Source: Viridibacillus soli (GTDB lineage Bacteria; Bacillota; Bacilli; Bacillales_A; Planococcaceae). From it: DNA of 64,000 nucleotides. Positions 31,794-39,819 of the stretch are shown here, one piece after another (within the stretch, counting starts at the first letter, position 1; each line of letters opens with the position of its first letter). The position numbers were made by a program, and so were the translations under genes. The stretch lies in assembly GCF_016612995.1 (NCBI RefSeq), contig NZ_JAEOAH010000005.1, positions 186,001-250,000 on the forward strand, in the 5' to 3' direction. Under the pieces are notes generated by a model that worked only from the letters and a program-made list of their open reading frames with translations, was not told the DNA's origin and searched no databases.

Positions 31794-33044
31794 CTACAGG
31801 TTCCTTTGATCAGAAATTATTGCATTGTTATTATTTTCACTCAAAACGGTTAAATCTTCATATGGTGGACCAGTAGTAGTTCCTGCTAAAGACACAATAT
31901 CAAATTCATTTTCAGGAGTACCCCAAGAATTCCCGTCAATTACTATTAAAGCTCGGTCAACTAACAAGCCTCCTTTTGTGTTATATATTACATTCTCATT
32001 AATTATTCCAGTAACATTCGGATTGATATATACCCCAGTTCTTAAAGAATGAAATACATTATTTTCTATGATTAAATTTTGTACATTTACTTCTGTTACA
32101 ATTGCTCGGTTAACTACCCAATTTGACATGGGAAGCTGTTGTTCTGGACCAAATATAGTATTACCACTTATTCTCGTATTGGCTCCTGCTATTTGAATAA
32201 ACTCTTTTTGATAAGGAATATCACTAGTAATTGTTAACCCTTCAATTTTTATATTATCTGCTGTTACTAAGAGAGGGATAATGTCTGTCTGAAGCAGGAG
32301 AATTGTCCCTGGTTCACCCTTAATAGTAATTCCCTGCTTATTAACATTAATCTGTGTTGTAATTGAATATGTTCCTTCTAGGATATTTACAGTGCCCCCA
32401 ACATTTACAGCCGCAATTCCTTCTTCTATTGTACCGAATGGGTTAGTTAAACTACCATTTCCATTTTTTCCTTGAAGAACATAAATATTCATTGGATTTA
32501 CGAGTTGGTTTATCGCTGTGTTAAGTTCTACCTGAACACTCCCGACATTAGGATAGCCTCCTAATGGCCTGTTGTTTAGTATAGAAGTTGCAACTTCATC
32601 TCTTTGTTCTTGAGAGAGTTCATTATAAGCAGTGAGATTTAAACCCAATCCTGAATTTTCAATTGCATCTTGGATTTCTTGTATAGTTTCCGCATTATTT
32701 ACTGCCTCTAGAAAAAGATTACTACTATTTGATCCTGTTAAAACATAATCATTCTCTATCTCAGTAATTGTTAATACGTTATTTGTATTTAACAAATTAT
32801 CTAATTCGCTGCCTAATGTTGTAATGAATTGAACTTTACTATAGGTATCTCCAGAAGAAATAGTAAAGAAGATAATCCCGTTTAAAAACACGTTCTCCAT
32901 ATCTCCATACATAATTGTTTTTGTTTCACCTGGAAGAAGCTCAAAGGCTGAATCAATATTACTAATAGGATCATTATCTTCCCTAATAAAAATAGAAATT
33001 TGCAAAGTTGCCGTACTATTGTTAACGAATATTTTTTCAACCAT
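31794..33044 (-). CDS. Right-handed parallel beta-helix protein of unknown function
   Basis: The 416-residue protein has no signal peptide. Residues 1-90 form a separate N-terminal domain (MVEKIFVNNSTATLQISIFI, LPGETKTIMYGDMENVFLNG). Then comes an acidic helical linker, and from about residue 185 a right-handed beta-helix with repeated short strands (GTVNILEGTYSI, NIKIEGLTI, NTRISGNTIFG, NLIIENNVFHSL, VTGIINENVIYN). Such folds occur in surface and polysaccharide-binding or cleaving proteins. The ATG at 33044 follows AAAGGAGG; an earlier in-frame codon precedes the ribosome site. Its position after sugar-nucleotide genes suggests a surface, perhaps spore-surface, structural protein. Function is inferred only from context. 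Confidence 0.75.
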   Translation of the reverse strand: MVEKIFVNNSTATLQISIFIREDNDPISNIDSAFELLPGETKTIMYGDMENVFLNGIIFFTISSGDTYSKVQFITTLGSELDNLLNTNNVLTITEIENDYVLTGSNSSNLFLEAVNNAETIQEIQDAIENSGLGLNLTAYNELSQEQRDEVATSILNNRPLGGYPNVGSVQVELNTAINQLVNPMNIYVLQGKNGNGSLTNPFGTIEEGIAAVNVGGTVNILEGTYSITTQINVNKQGITIKGEPGTILLLQTDIIPLLVTADNIKIEGLTITSDIPYQKEFIQIAGANTRISGNTIFGPEQQLPMSNWVVNRAIVTEVNVQNLIIENNVFHSLRTGVYINPNVTGIINENVIYNTKGGLLVDRALIVIDGNSWGTPENEFDIVSLAGTTTGPPYEDLTVLSENNNNAIISDQRNL

Positions 33045-33161
33045 TATATATACCTCCTTTCTAATTTTATTAGAAAGATACATAGAGTCTTTCTACTAAT
33101 AAGTTATGAAAAAGGTGGAATACTTAAAGGGCTTATTAATTATATTTTTACCAAAAATCAT

Positions 33162-34085
33162 TTAATTTCTTCTTTGAAAATTTAATATATCAAGCATTGA
33201 TTGCTCAAAAGGAATTAATGGGGCCCAACCAAGTGCCTTTGTTGCAATTGGATTAATGGTTGAAATAAGTTCTTGTTTCTCGATTTCATAATCTATATCA
33301 AAATTAACTGTGGACATCCCTTTTAATAGGTTGATTATTTCACTAAGGCTTCTCAACTTTCCAGATGTAATTTCGTAAACACTTCGAGTTTCTCCTTTAG
33401 AAAAGAGAAATTCATATGCTCTAACTACATCTCTCACATCAAGAAAGTCTCTTTCTGCAAGTAAGTTATTAACAAACAGTCTTTTCTCCTCTTGACCTTT
33501 TTCCATTAGAGCTACTTTTTTAGCCAGTATGGAACATACCCCAGTAGAATGACCGGGACCAATTAAATTCGATGGCTTTGCAATTAAAACATCCAATTCA
33601 AATATAGAAGCATATGCTTCTGATAAAAGGGTTTGCACTGTTTTACTCAAGCCATACGGATGTTGGAACGAGGCAGGATCAGAGGGATTGGATTGAAGAA
33701 TAGAACCAACAACTACCGTTCGGCAATTGTCGCTTCCTGTCCGTATAGCATCAATTAAATTTGTGGTACATACCACATTCGCTTCAAAGTCTTTTAGTGG
33801 TTCGGCCCAAGAAACCTGTACTGCGTTTTGACCAGCAAGATGTAGAACAAAGTCAGGTTTAATAGTTTCTACAACCCTTTTAATATATTTGCTATTAGTA
33901 AGATCACAGGGTAACAACTGTACATTTTTTTGAGATAATTCAGAATATTTTCTTACTATTCCATAAACCGAATACCCAATATTTGAAAAATGAGTACATG
34001 CATGCAAACCTGTAAAGCCACTTGCTCCAGTGATTAATATTCGTTTTGAATTCGAATCAACTTCTCTATCACTTAAGATATGCAT
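33162..34085 (-). CDS. NAD-dependent epimerase/dehydratase (GDP-mannose 4,6-dehydratase/RmlD-like SDR)
   Basis: The 307-residue extended short-chain dehydrogenase has the Rossmann motif ITGASGFTGLHAC (about residues 17-29), a catalytic YGLSK motif near residue 155 and the conserved RDFLDVRDVVRAY stretch near 220. These match enzymes that convert or reduce nucleotide-activated sugars, such as GDP-mannose 4,6-dehydratases and GDP-4-keto-6-deoxymannose reductases. The exact substrate is unclear. Its start overlaps the preceding epimerase gene by 17 bp, so the two are cotranslated and probably act in sequence. Confidence 0.82.
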   Translation of the reverse strand: MHILSDREVDSNSKRILITGASGFTGLHACTHFSNIGYSVYGIVRKYSELSQKNVQLLPCDLTNSKYIKRVVETIKPDFVLHLAGQNAVQVSWAEPLKDFEANVVCTTNLIDAIRTGSDNCRTVVVGSILQSNPSDPASFQHPYGLSKTVQTLLSEAYASIFELDVLIAKPSNLIGPGHSTGVCSILAKKVALMEKGQEEKRLFVNNLLAERDFLDVRDVVRAYEFLFSKGETRSVYEITSGKLRSLSEIINLLKGMSTVNFDIDYEIEKQELISTINPIATKALGWAPLIPFEQSMLDILNFQRRN

Positions 34086-34974
34086 GACGTAATCCCTCTA
34101 AAAGTGGAACATCTGGTTGCCATTGTAAATATTCTTTGGCGAGTTGGTTTGAAAGGCAGCTATGCCTAATATCTCCTGTCCTAGAGGGAGCATTTTCCTT
34201 CTTAATGGGTAGTCTGTGTATTCCTTCTATGAGTTTAAGCAAATTATTTATTGATATACTTTCTCCCGTACTAATATGAAGAGTCTTACCATCTGCTTTA
34301 TGCAAAGAAGCAATATTTGCCGATACTACATCCTTTACATAAATGAAGTCCCTTGTTTGTTCCCCGTCACCATGGACTTTTATCAGTTCAGCTCTTTTAA
34401 TTCTGTCAAGAAAAACTGACACAACTCCTCCATCTCCTTTTGGCAATTGGCGAGGCCCATACACATTAGCATAGCGTAAAATAGTATAGCGAAGCCCAAA
34501 GAGCTCATAAAAGAGTCTTATATAGTATTCAGCTGCCAATTTCGAAAGACCATAAAAAGAAGAAGGTGTGGTTGATTCTTTTTCAGTAATAATGTCACGT
34601 TGAATGTTTCCATAGACTGCCGAAGTAGATGAGAATATAAATTTTGGAACAGAGGCTTCAACACACCCCTGAAGTAAATTTATTGTTCCATTAATATTTA
34701 CTCTTTCATCCTCCGACGGATTTCCCACTGACCTTCCAACATCTGCTTGTGCAGCCAAATGAAATAATGCATCCGGCTTCAATTCCTGTATTAAACTTTT
34801 TATTTGAAAATCGCCAATATCTATATTAAACAATTTAGCATTTGGATTAAGATTTGATGAATTACCTGAGCTGAAATTATCTATAACGAAAACCTCAGTA
34901 CCTTTTGAGAGTAGTTCATCTACTAAATGGGAACCAATGAAACCTGCGCCACCAGTAACAATTGCCTTCGTCAA
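34069..34974 (-). CDS. NAD-dependent nucleotide-sugar epimerase (UDP-glucose 4-epimerase-like)
   Basis: The 301-residue extended SDR shows GGAGFIGSHLVDELL at residues 8-22, the catalytic SSTSAVYG plus YGLSKLAAEYY near residues 115-150, YGPRQLPKGDGGVVSVF and RDFIYVKDVV. It is of the GalE/WbpP type that epimerises UDP-sugars. It would supply an activated sugar for the glycosyltransferase encoded upstream. The genes in this minus-strand set run GT4, 129-residue protein, this gene and a second SDR with overlaps or short gaps. Confidence 0.85.
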   Translation of the reverse strand: MTKAIVTGGAGFIGSHLVDELLSKGTEVFVIDNFSSGNSSNLNPNAKLFNIDIGDFQIKSLIQELKPDALFHLAAQADVGRSVGNPSEDERVNINGTINLLQGCVEASVPKFIFSSTSAVYGNIQRDIITEKESTTPSSFYGLSKLAAEYYIRLFYELFGLRYTILRYANVYGPRQLPKGDGGVVSVFLDRIKRAELIKVHGDGEQTRDFIYVKDVVSANIASLHKADGKTLHISTGESISINNLLKLIEGIHRLPIKKENAPSRTGDIRHSCLSNQLAKEYLQWQPDVPLLEGLRHAYLK

Positions 34975-34998
34975 TTATGCTCCTTCTTTCGAATCATT

Positions 34999-35388
34999 TT
35001 AATAACATTTATCCCTAGATTTATTAATATTATAAAGGTGTTTTGATGTCGCACATGGAATAGTATAATTATCAGGGAGTTTTTCCTGTATAAGATCCCA
35101 TAGCTCCTCATTAACGGCCGACAATGGGATGTGAAGCTCCGGAGTTAAGAAAAATTGATCATATTTCCCATTGTACATAGGAATAATCGGTTGCTTTGGA
35201 AGTTTCATTTGAATGTCAATATCATTTTGGTTGAAGGCTTCATTTTGCATAATTCCATTTTCTTGAGTATCGTCGCTTTCAATAAGTTCATCTGTTGATT
35301 CGGATATATTTTCTTGCGCACCTTTCCTGAATAATGACTTCCACCAATCTTTAAAATTAGTTATGAATTTTTTATTCATTGGTATCAC
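34999..35388 (-). CDS. Hypothetical protein within the glycosylation set
   Basis: I do not recognise this 129-residue protein. It begins M(IP)MNKKFITNFKDWWKSLF, an amphipathic basic helix, followed by an acidic Ser/Glu/Asp-rich linker (about residues 25-60). The more ordered C-terminal half contains QFFLTPELHIPLSAVNEELWDLI and a Cys near residue 112. It has no signal peptide or transmembrane segment. It overlaps the 3' end of the GT4 gene by 17 bp and lies 24 bp before the epimerase gene, so it is part of the operon. A membrane-surface adaptor or acceptor protein is possible but unproven. Confidence 0.7.
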   Translation of the reverse strand: MIPMNKKFITNFKDWWKSLFRKGAQENISESTDELIESDDTQENGIMQNEAFNQNDIDIQMKLPKQPIIPMYNGKYDQFFLTPELHIPLSAVNEELWDLIQEKLPDNYTIPCATSKHLYNINKSRDKCY

Positions 35389-36607
35389 CTGTTTTCTTCA
35401 TTAAAATTACTTCTTGATAAATTTCAAGTAAATTCCTTATTCCATTTTCAAATGACCAGTGTGTCATTCCCCATTTTTTTGCATTTTCCCCTAAATTTTT
35501 TGCTAATACTTCATCCGTTAATAACCGATTCAAACTTACCAATAGCCCATATACATCTTTAGGTTCAGTTAACAATCCTGTGACGTTATGTTCAACCATT
35601 TCCGGCAATCCGCCTACATTACTTACTATTGTTGGCTTTCCTGCCAGTTGTGCTTCTATCAAAGACAAAGGTTGATTATCAATGAGCGAAGGTATTACAT
35701 ATAAATATGCTTTTGAAAGAATTGCTGGTACATCAGCACGATTTCCTAAAAAAAATATATCTTCTTCAAGCTTTAATGACTTAGTCAACAATTGAAGTTC
35801 TGTCTTCATTTCTCCGGTTCCTACAATCCAACAAACCCAATCTTGGCGAATCTCCTTTAATTTCGATAATGCTTCAATAAGATAATGGACTCCCTTCAAT
35901 TCAACGAGTCTCCCAGAATAAACTATTACCTTTTTGTTTTTTGGACGCTCAATAAAGGAGTTTTTATTTTTTTGTTTTATAAACTCTTCGGTATCAAATC
36001 CATAATGAAGAACACGTAATTGACTTTTAGGTACGTTAAATTCCTCATGAAGAATGGCCTCTAACCAATGATTAGCCACTATACTTAAATCTGAAGACAT
36101 TGCCCCAATGCGTTCTAATTCATCATAATATTCTTTAGCCATATAAGAAGTAGGTGATTTGTGTACTGTTTTAAGTTGATGTCTAATTTCATGCGCAACA
36201 GAACCATGGATAGTTGCTATAAGTGGAGTAGTTTGGGGACGGACGCGCTTAATACATGCAGTTGAAATAACATCTTGAGTATGAATAAGATCATATTGGT
36301 CCAAACCTAAATAAACGGCTCCAAGTTCATAGATATATCTTTGGAATTCCGAATATTCAACAAGTTTATTCTTATAAAGATTAGGATAGAGACCAGGGGG
36401 CATTTTTGCTTGAAGAAAAGATAGAAGTTTGTCTTTTTCAACCCTCTTTCCGTTATTTACGATATGGACAATTGTATTATCTTCACCGTATCCCATTAAA
36501 TCTACTTCATGTCCATGTTCCTCCAAGCTTTTCTTAAGTTGTTGCATATAGTTCCATACTCCTCCAAGATGGGGGATGGTCCAATATGTGGCAAGTAATA
36601 TTTTCAT
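35372..36607 (-). CDS. Glycosyltransferase family 4
   Basis: The 411-residue protein has the GT-B architecture. The N-terminal half (GGVWNYMQQLKKSLEEHGHEVDL) binds the acceptor, and the C-terminal half has the donor-binding pattern KVIVYSGRLVELKGVHYLIEAL, GTGEMKTEL and NQPLSLIEAQLAGKPTIVSN. In the usual E-x7-E motif the first Glu is Asp. It lacks membrane segments and would act in the cytoplasm on a lipid carrier or protein. It is the second gene of the minus set. A CATATTTTA box at 36636-36644 lies 30 bp upstream. Confidence 0.88.
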   Translation of the reverse strand: MKILLATYWTIPHLGGVWNYMQQLKKSLEEHGHEVDLMGYGEDNTIVHIVNNGKRVEKDKLLSFLQAKMPPGLYPNLYKNKLVEYSEFQRYIYELGAVYLGLDQYDLIHTQDVISTACIKRVRPQTTPLIATIHGSVAHEIRHQLKTVHKSPTSYMAKEYYDELERIGAMSSDLSIVANHWLEAILHEEFNVPKSQLRVLHYGFDTEEFIKQKNKNSFIERPKNKKVIVYSGRLVELKGVHYLIEALSKLKEIRQDWVCWIVGTGEMKTELQLLTKSLKLEEDIFFLGNRADVPAILSKAYLYVIPSLIDNQPLSLIEAQLAGKPTIVSNVGGLPEMVEHNVTGLLTEPKDVYGLLVSLNRLLTDEVLAKNLGENAKKWGMTHWSFENGIRNLLEIYQEVILMKKTGDTNE

Positions 36608-36689
36608 ATCATTTCTCCCTTATTATATTTATATATAAAATATGCAACTCCATTATTTCTATCTAGACAAATGACTATTAGACAATTTG

Positions 36690-37040
36690 TTAGAACGCAA
36701 TCATTTGTAATATAATGGGTGAATCTTTTATTGGAGCATCAATTGTTTTTAAAATAATTCTCTCCTCCTCCACTTCATAATTAACTTTCGGCTGTAAAAC
36801 ACCGTTAACAAAAAGATTCATAAACGATACTTCCGTAGTACTTTTTATTTTTTGTTCACCAGCATGTTTGATGCAGTCATTTAGCGTGTAAATTTTTTTC
36901 TTTCCATCAGATACTGTATAAAATTCTGTAATGGACACTTCCCTAGGTTCTTTTATACAAAATACTGTTGAAGGGAGCTCCGGAAAGGGAAATAGTAGTG
37001 GCTGATATTGCAAATTACTTAAATTAGTTTTACCCCCCAT
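36690..37040 (-). CDS. DUF4183 domain protein
   Basis: The 116-residue protein has a variable N-terminal part (LFPFPELPSTVFCIKEP) and a beta-rich C-terminal domain with VSFMNLFVNGVLQPKVNYEV and ERIILKT. It is of the DUF4183 type. The FVNGVLQ motif is shared with the second DUF4183 protein at 37530-37898 on the opposite strand. The family has no established function. I recall members beside surface or spore glycosylation genes in Bacillales. The start follows GGGAGG. Confidence 0.8.
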   Translation of the reverse strand: MGGKTNLSNLQYQPLLFPFPELPSTVFCIKEPREVSITEFYTVSDGKKKIYTLNDCIKHAGEQKIKSTTEVSFMNLFVNGVLQPKVNYEVEEERIILKTIDAPIKDSPIILQMIAF

Positions 37041-37076
37041 AATATTCCTCCCATTTTTTCAAAAAATAACACTATC

Positions 37077-37730
37077 CTTATTAATATGTAATTATTTTGA
37101 AATTGTTAATTTAGGAATAATTACTTACAAATGTCCTAGGCTCCCTTTTTCCAACAGCATATGCTATCAAGGAACACATAAAGGAGAGATTTTTTTGACT
37201 TTATAGATTATTGGACTCGCAAGTAATATAAACCAAATAATTTCAACTTTACCATCAGTTACTTGTTTATTCCATAAAACACCTGAAACAATTAAAGGTA
37301 TGTCAACTTACAAAATTGGAGCGAACGATTTTTTAAATGATTTAGGAGAAGTAGTCGTGTATCTACCTGTACTTAATTTAAACAATAACTATTCTTATTA
37401 ATATGTAATCGCTTATAAATGGATAATTCACAAATAATCACTTATTTTTTACAAATAACTAGCAAATGTCCATGATCCCCTTTTTCTAACAGCATATGCT
37501 ATTAAGGAACAAATAAAGGAGGAATTTTTTTGACATTAAAGATTATTGGACTCGCAAGTAATACAGACCAAATAATTTCAACTTCACCATCAGTTACTCG
37601 TTTATTCCATAAAGTACCTGAAACGATTAAAGGTATGTCAACTTACAAAATTGGAGCAAACGATTTTTTAAATGATTTAGGAGAAGTAGTTGAGCATCTA
37701 CCTGAACTTAATTTAAACAATAACTATTTT
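37077..37730. repeat. Tandem duplication of promoter and 5' part of a DUF4183 gene
   Basis: Two copies in direct orientation start at 37077 and 37394, both with CTTATTAATATGTAAT. They share a leader with an AGCATATGCT palindrome, a GGAG ribosome site and the first about 200 bp of the DUF4183 gene. Copy offset is 317 bp at the start and 335 bp at the start codon because of small insertions. The junction cuts off the first copy's gene after about 69 codons. Confidence 0.9.
37195..37401 (+). pseudogene. Truncated, nonsense-mutated copy of the DUF4183 gene
   Basis: This is the first copy of the tandem duplication. It has the TTG start and the same codons as the intact gene, but codon 4 is TAG (AAG in the intact copy), and the frame runs into TAA at the duplication junction, 68 codons in. 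Most differences from the intact copy are single substitutions, including some that change residues, so decay has begun. It retains the ribosome site and the CATATGCTA box. Confidence 0.92.
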
Positions 37731-37898
37731 CACGTTTTTGTGAATGGAGTATTACAAATGGACGATATTTTTGCTTACACTGCAGGTGAACAAGGGATTG
37801 GATCGTTAATTATCTCAATCCCAGAAGAAAGTCAAATATCTGCCGGTAGTCCAGTTGTTGTTGAAATTGTAAATTTCCACCCCAAAATAGGGAGTTGA
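37530..37898 (+). CDS. DUF4183 domain protein, intact copy
   Basis: The 122-residue protein begins at TTG (7 bp after AAAGGAGG). It has an N-terminal region (LKIIGLASNTDQIISTSPSV), a middle helix and a DUF4183-type C-terminal domain with YFHVFVNGVLQMDDIFAY and GSPVVVEIVNF. Like its divergent relative at 36690, it carries FVNGVLQ. A CATATGCTA sequence lies at 37493-37501 in its leader. It heads the plus-strand set with the DUF1796 and 4,6-dehydratase genes. Function unknown. Confidence 0.82.
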   Translation: MTLKIIGLASNTDQIISTSPSVTRLFHKVPETIKGMSTYKIGANDFLNDLGEVVEHLPELNLNNNYFHVFVNGVLQMDDIFAYTAGEQGIGSLIISIPEESQISAGSPVVVEIVNFHPKIGS

Positions 37899-38063
37899 AA
37901 TAAGAATCTAAAGTAGGAAAATTATCCCTTACTTAACCGACAAAAAAGAATAACCTAGAGTTATATTTTTTTGCACTAGTTTTTTTACCATAAATTAGTA
38001 TTATTTGAATTTCTCTTAGTAATTAATTAGTACTAGGAAAATCAAAATATAGGAGAGGTACGA

Positions 38064-38687
38064 ATGAATAGACAAGAATTATTAGGAAATTATGATGCAA
38101 TATTCAGTTTGGGAGATTTGTGCTTAACTTCCATTCAGTTAAAAAAACATCAGCTCCGGCCATATTCTGGAGTTTTTGACTGGGTAGCTACTCCAGATTT
38201 ATCAAAAGTAAATATGTTGCTAAGAAACAGATTTTTTAACCTAATGAACTCTGATAATTTAAGAATTATAGGCCCTGCTGGGGATTCGATGATTTGCGTT
38301 TCCGATGATTATTATCACTTTGTATCGAATCATGATTTTGGAACGGATAAGAACTCTTTAACCCACATAGGTTCTTACGACGACGTGATGGAAAAGTATA
38401 ATCGACGTATAGTACGATTTCTAAATAAAATGGAATCATCCAAACGCATTCTTTTTGTAAGAACTGAAGGCAGTTTTGAAGACGTAGCAGTATTGCAATC
38501 TGTATTACAAGGTTTAGTTAAAAACGATTTCAGTATTTTACTCATCAATCATGAAAATGTAAATGGGATTGTTGAAAAGAATTGGCCACTTTCCAATGTA
38601 TATGCAGTCGAGTTCCCTAATGTTGATATATGGGAAGGTAACCATCAACTTTGGGATGAAATTCTTAAAGGTATTAATCTTGAATAG
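38064..38687 (+). CDS. DUF1796 putative papain-like cysteine peptidase
   Basis: The 207-residue protein matches the DUF1796 family. It shows the opening YDAIFSLGDLCLTSIQLKK with a candidate nucleophile Cys at about residue 20, then PYSGVFDWVATPDLSKV and a His/Asp-containing YYHFVSNHDFG. These are predicted papain-like peptidases of unknown substrate, found with surface glycan genes in several Bacillales as far as I recall. It has no signal peptide, so it would act inside the cell. The start follows AGGAGAGG. A CATAAATTA sequence at 37989-37997 is a possible sporulation -10 box. The 165 bp before the gene are otherwise empty. Confidence 0.78.
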   Translation: MNRQELLGNYDAIFSLGDLCLTSIQLKKHQLRPYSGVFDWVATPDLSKVNMLLRNRFFNLMNSDNLRIIGPAGDSMICVSDDYYHFVSNHDFGTDKNSLTHIGSYDDVMEKYNRRIVRFLNKMESSKRILFVRTEGSFEDVAVLQSVLQGLVKNDFSILLINHENVNGIVEKNWPLSNVYAVEFPNVDIWEGNHQLWDEILKGINLE

Positions 38688-38726
38688 TAAACAAAAATAC
38701 GTTTATAGTGCTGTAGGAGGGCCTAT

Positions 38727-39677
38727 ATGTTTAACAACTCTACTATATTAGTGACAGGGGGGACTGGTTCTTGGGGAATTGAATTAATTCAGCAACTCCT
38801 TAATTTCCATCCCAAAAAAATAATCATATACTCAAGGAATGAGAATAGCCAAGTTGAATTAAAGAGAAAAATAAATAACGATCGCCTACTTTTTTTTATT
38901 GGTGATATACGTGATAAAGAAGCTCTGTTAGCCGCTACAAAAAATGTCGATTTCACTTTTCACCTGGCAGCACTTAAACATGTTCCTATTTGTGAAGAGA
39001 ATCCTTTGGAATCGATTAAAACTAACATACTTGGTACACAAAATGTAATTGATGCTTCAATTGAAAATAATGTAAAAAAAGTGATTTACGTGTCTACTGA
39101 TAAGGCTGCTAATCCAGCTAATATTTATGGAATGACAAAATCACTTGGAGAAAAACTAATAATTGGGGCAAATATAAAGAAGGCTAGTACGCAATTTTTA
39201 TGTGTTAGAGGCGGAAATGTATTGGGAAGTAGTGGAAGTGTACTTCCACTTTTTCAAAAGCAAATTTCTGAATTAGGGGAAATTCATATAACGGATAAGG
39301 AGATGATCCGATATTTTATTTCTCCAAAAGAAGCTATTTTAAATTTGTTAAAAGCGACACGAATTTCTCAAGGTGGGGAAATTTTCATCATGAATATGGA
39401 TGCTTTCAAAATAATTGACTTAGCTGAAGTGCTTATCCAGCATTCAGGTAGGAAGGATATTAAAATTAAAGAAATTGGAGCAAGACCAGGTGAAAAGCTA
39501 AAGGAAGTGCTAATAGCAGATACCGAAAGAGGGTCTACATTTATCTTAGATGATGACCTCTTTATAATTGCACCTTATTTAAAAGAATCTTCTTTAGCCC
39601 CTCTTACAGAAAAAGCCCCCCCACTATTGACTAAAGATGGTATTAGGAAAATGCTTGAAAAGGGGAATTTCATTTAA
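38727..39677 (+). CDS. UDP-GlcNAc 4,6-dehydratase-like polysaccharide biosynthesis protein
   Basis: The 316-residue SDR has TGGTGSWGIELIQQLL at residues 9-24, AALKHVPICEENPLESI, STDKAANPANIYGMTKSLGEK and a C-terminal DLAEVLIQHSGRKDIKIKEIGARPGEKLKEVL. These are typical of the PseB/CapE/FlaA1 group that makes 4-keto-6-deoxy sugars from UDP-GlcNAc, used for pseudaminic-acid-like or amino-deoxy sugars. Only this first enzyme of such a path is present. It lies 39 bp after the DUF1796 gene. The product would support glycosylation of a surface structure. Confidence 0.87.
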   Translation: MFNNSTILVTGGTGSWGIELIQQLLNFHPKKIIIYSRNENSQVELKRKINNDRLLFFIGDIRDKEALLAATKNVDFTFHLAALKHVPICEENPLESIKTNILGTQNVIDASIENNVKKVIYVSTDKAANPANIYGMTKSLGEKLIIGANIKKASTQFLCVRGGNVLGSSGSVLPLFQKQISELGEIHITDKEMIRYFISPKEAILNLLKATRISQGGEIFIMNMDAFKIIDLAEVLIQHSGRKDIKIKEIGARPGEKLKEVLIADTERGSTFILDDDLFIIAPYLKESSLAPLTEKAPPLLTKDGIRKMLEKGNFI

Positions 39678-39700
39678 CTCCAGTAAACTAATCTCCTTAC

Positions 39701-39748
39701 AATGATAAAGAGATAAGCCTTTAACTAAGGTTTATTTCTTTATCATTT
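39701..39748 (+). terminator. Terminator of the plus-strand island operon
   Basis: A long stem of about 18 bp (AATGATAAAGAGATAAGCC with the pairing GGTTTATTTCTTTATCATT) ends in TTTAATTATG, 24 bp past the dehydratase stop. The stem is AT-rich but nearly complete. Confidence 0.7.
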
Positions 39749-39819
39749 AATTATGGTTTGAGGACTGAATTTTGCCGTTTCAAACCGCATTTATAGTATA
39801 TAAATATGATTTATTGAGA

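Noticed and set aside
37077-37730. Short tandem units considered as a CRISPR-like array
   Set aside because: Only two long copies with coding content and no regular spacers; it is a gene duplication. No CRISPR array is visible in the window.
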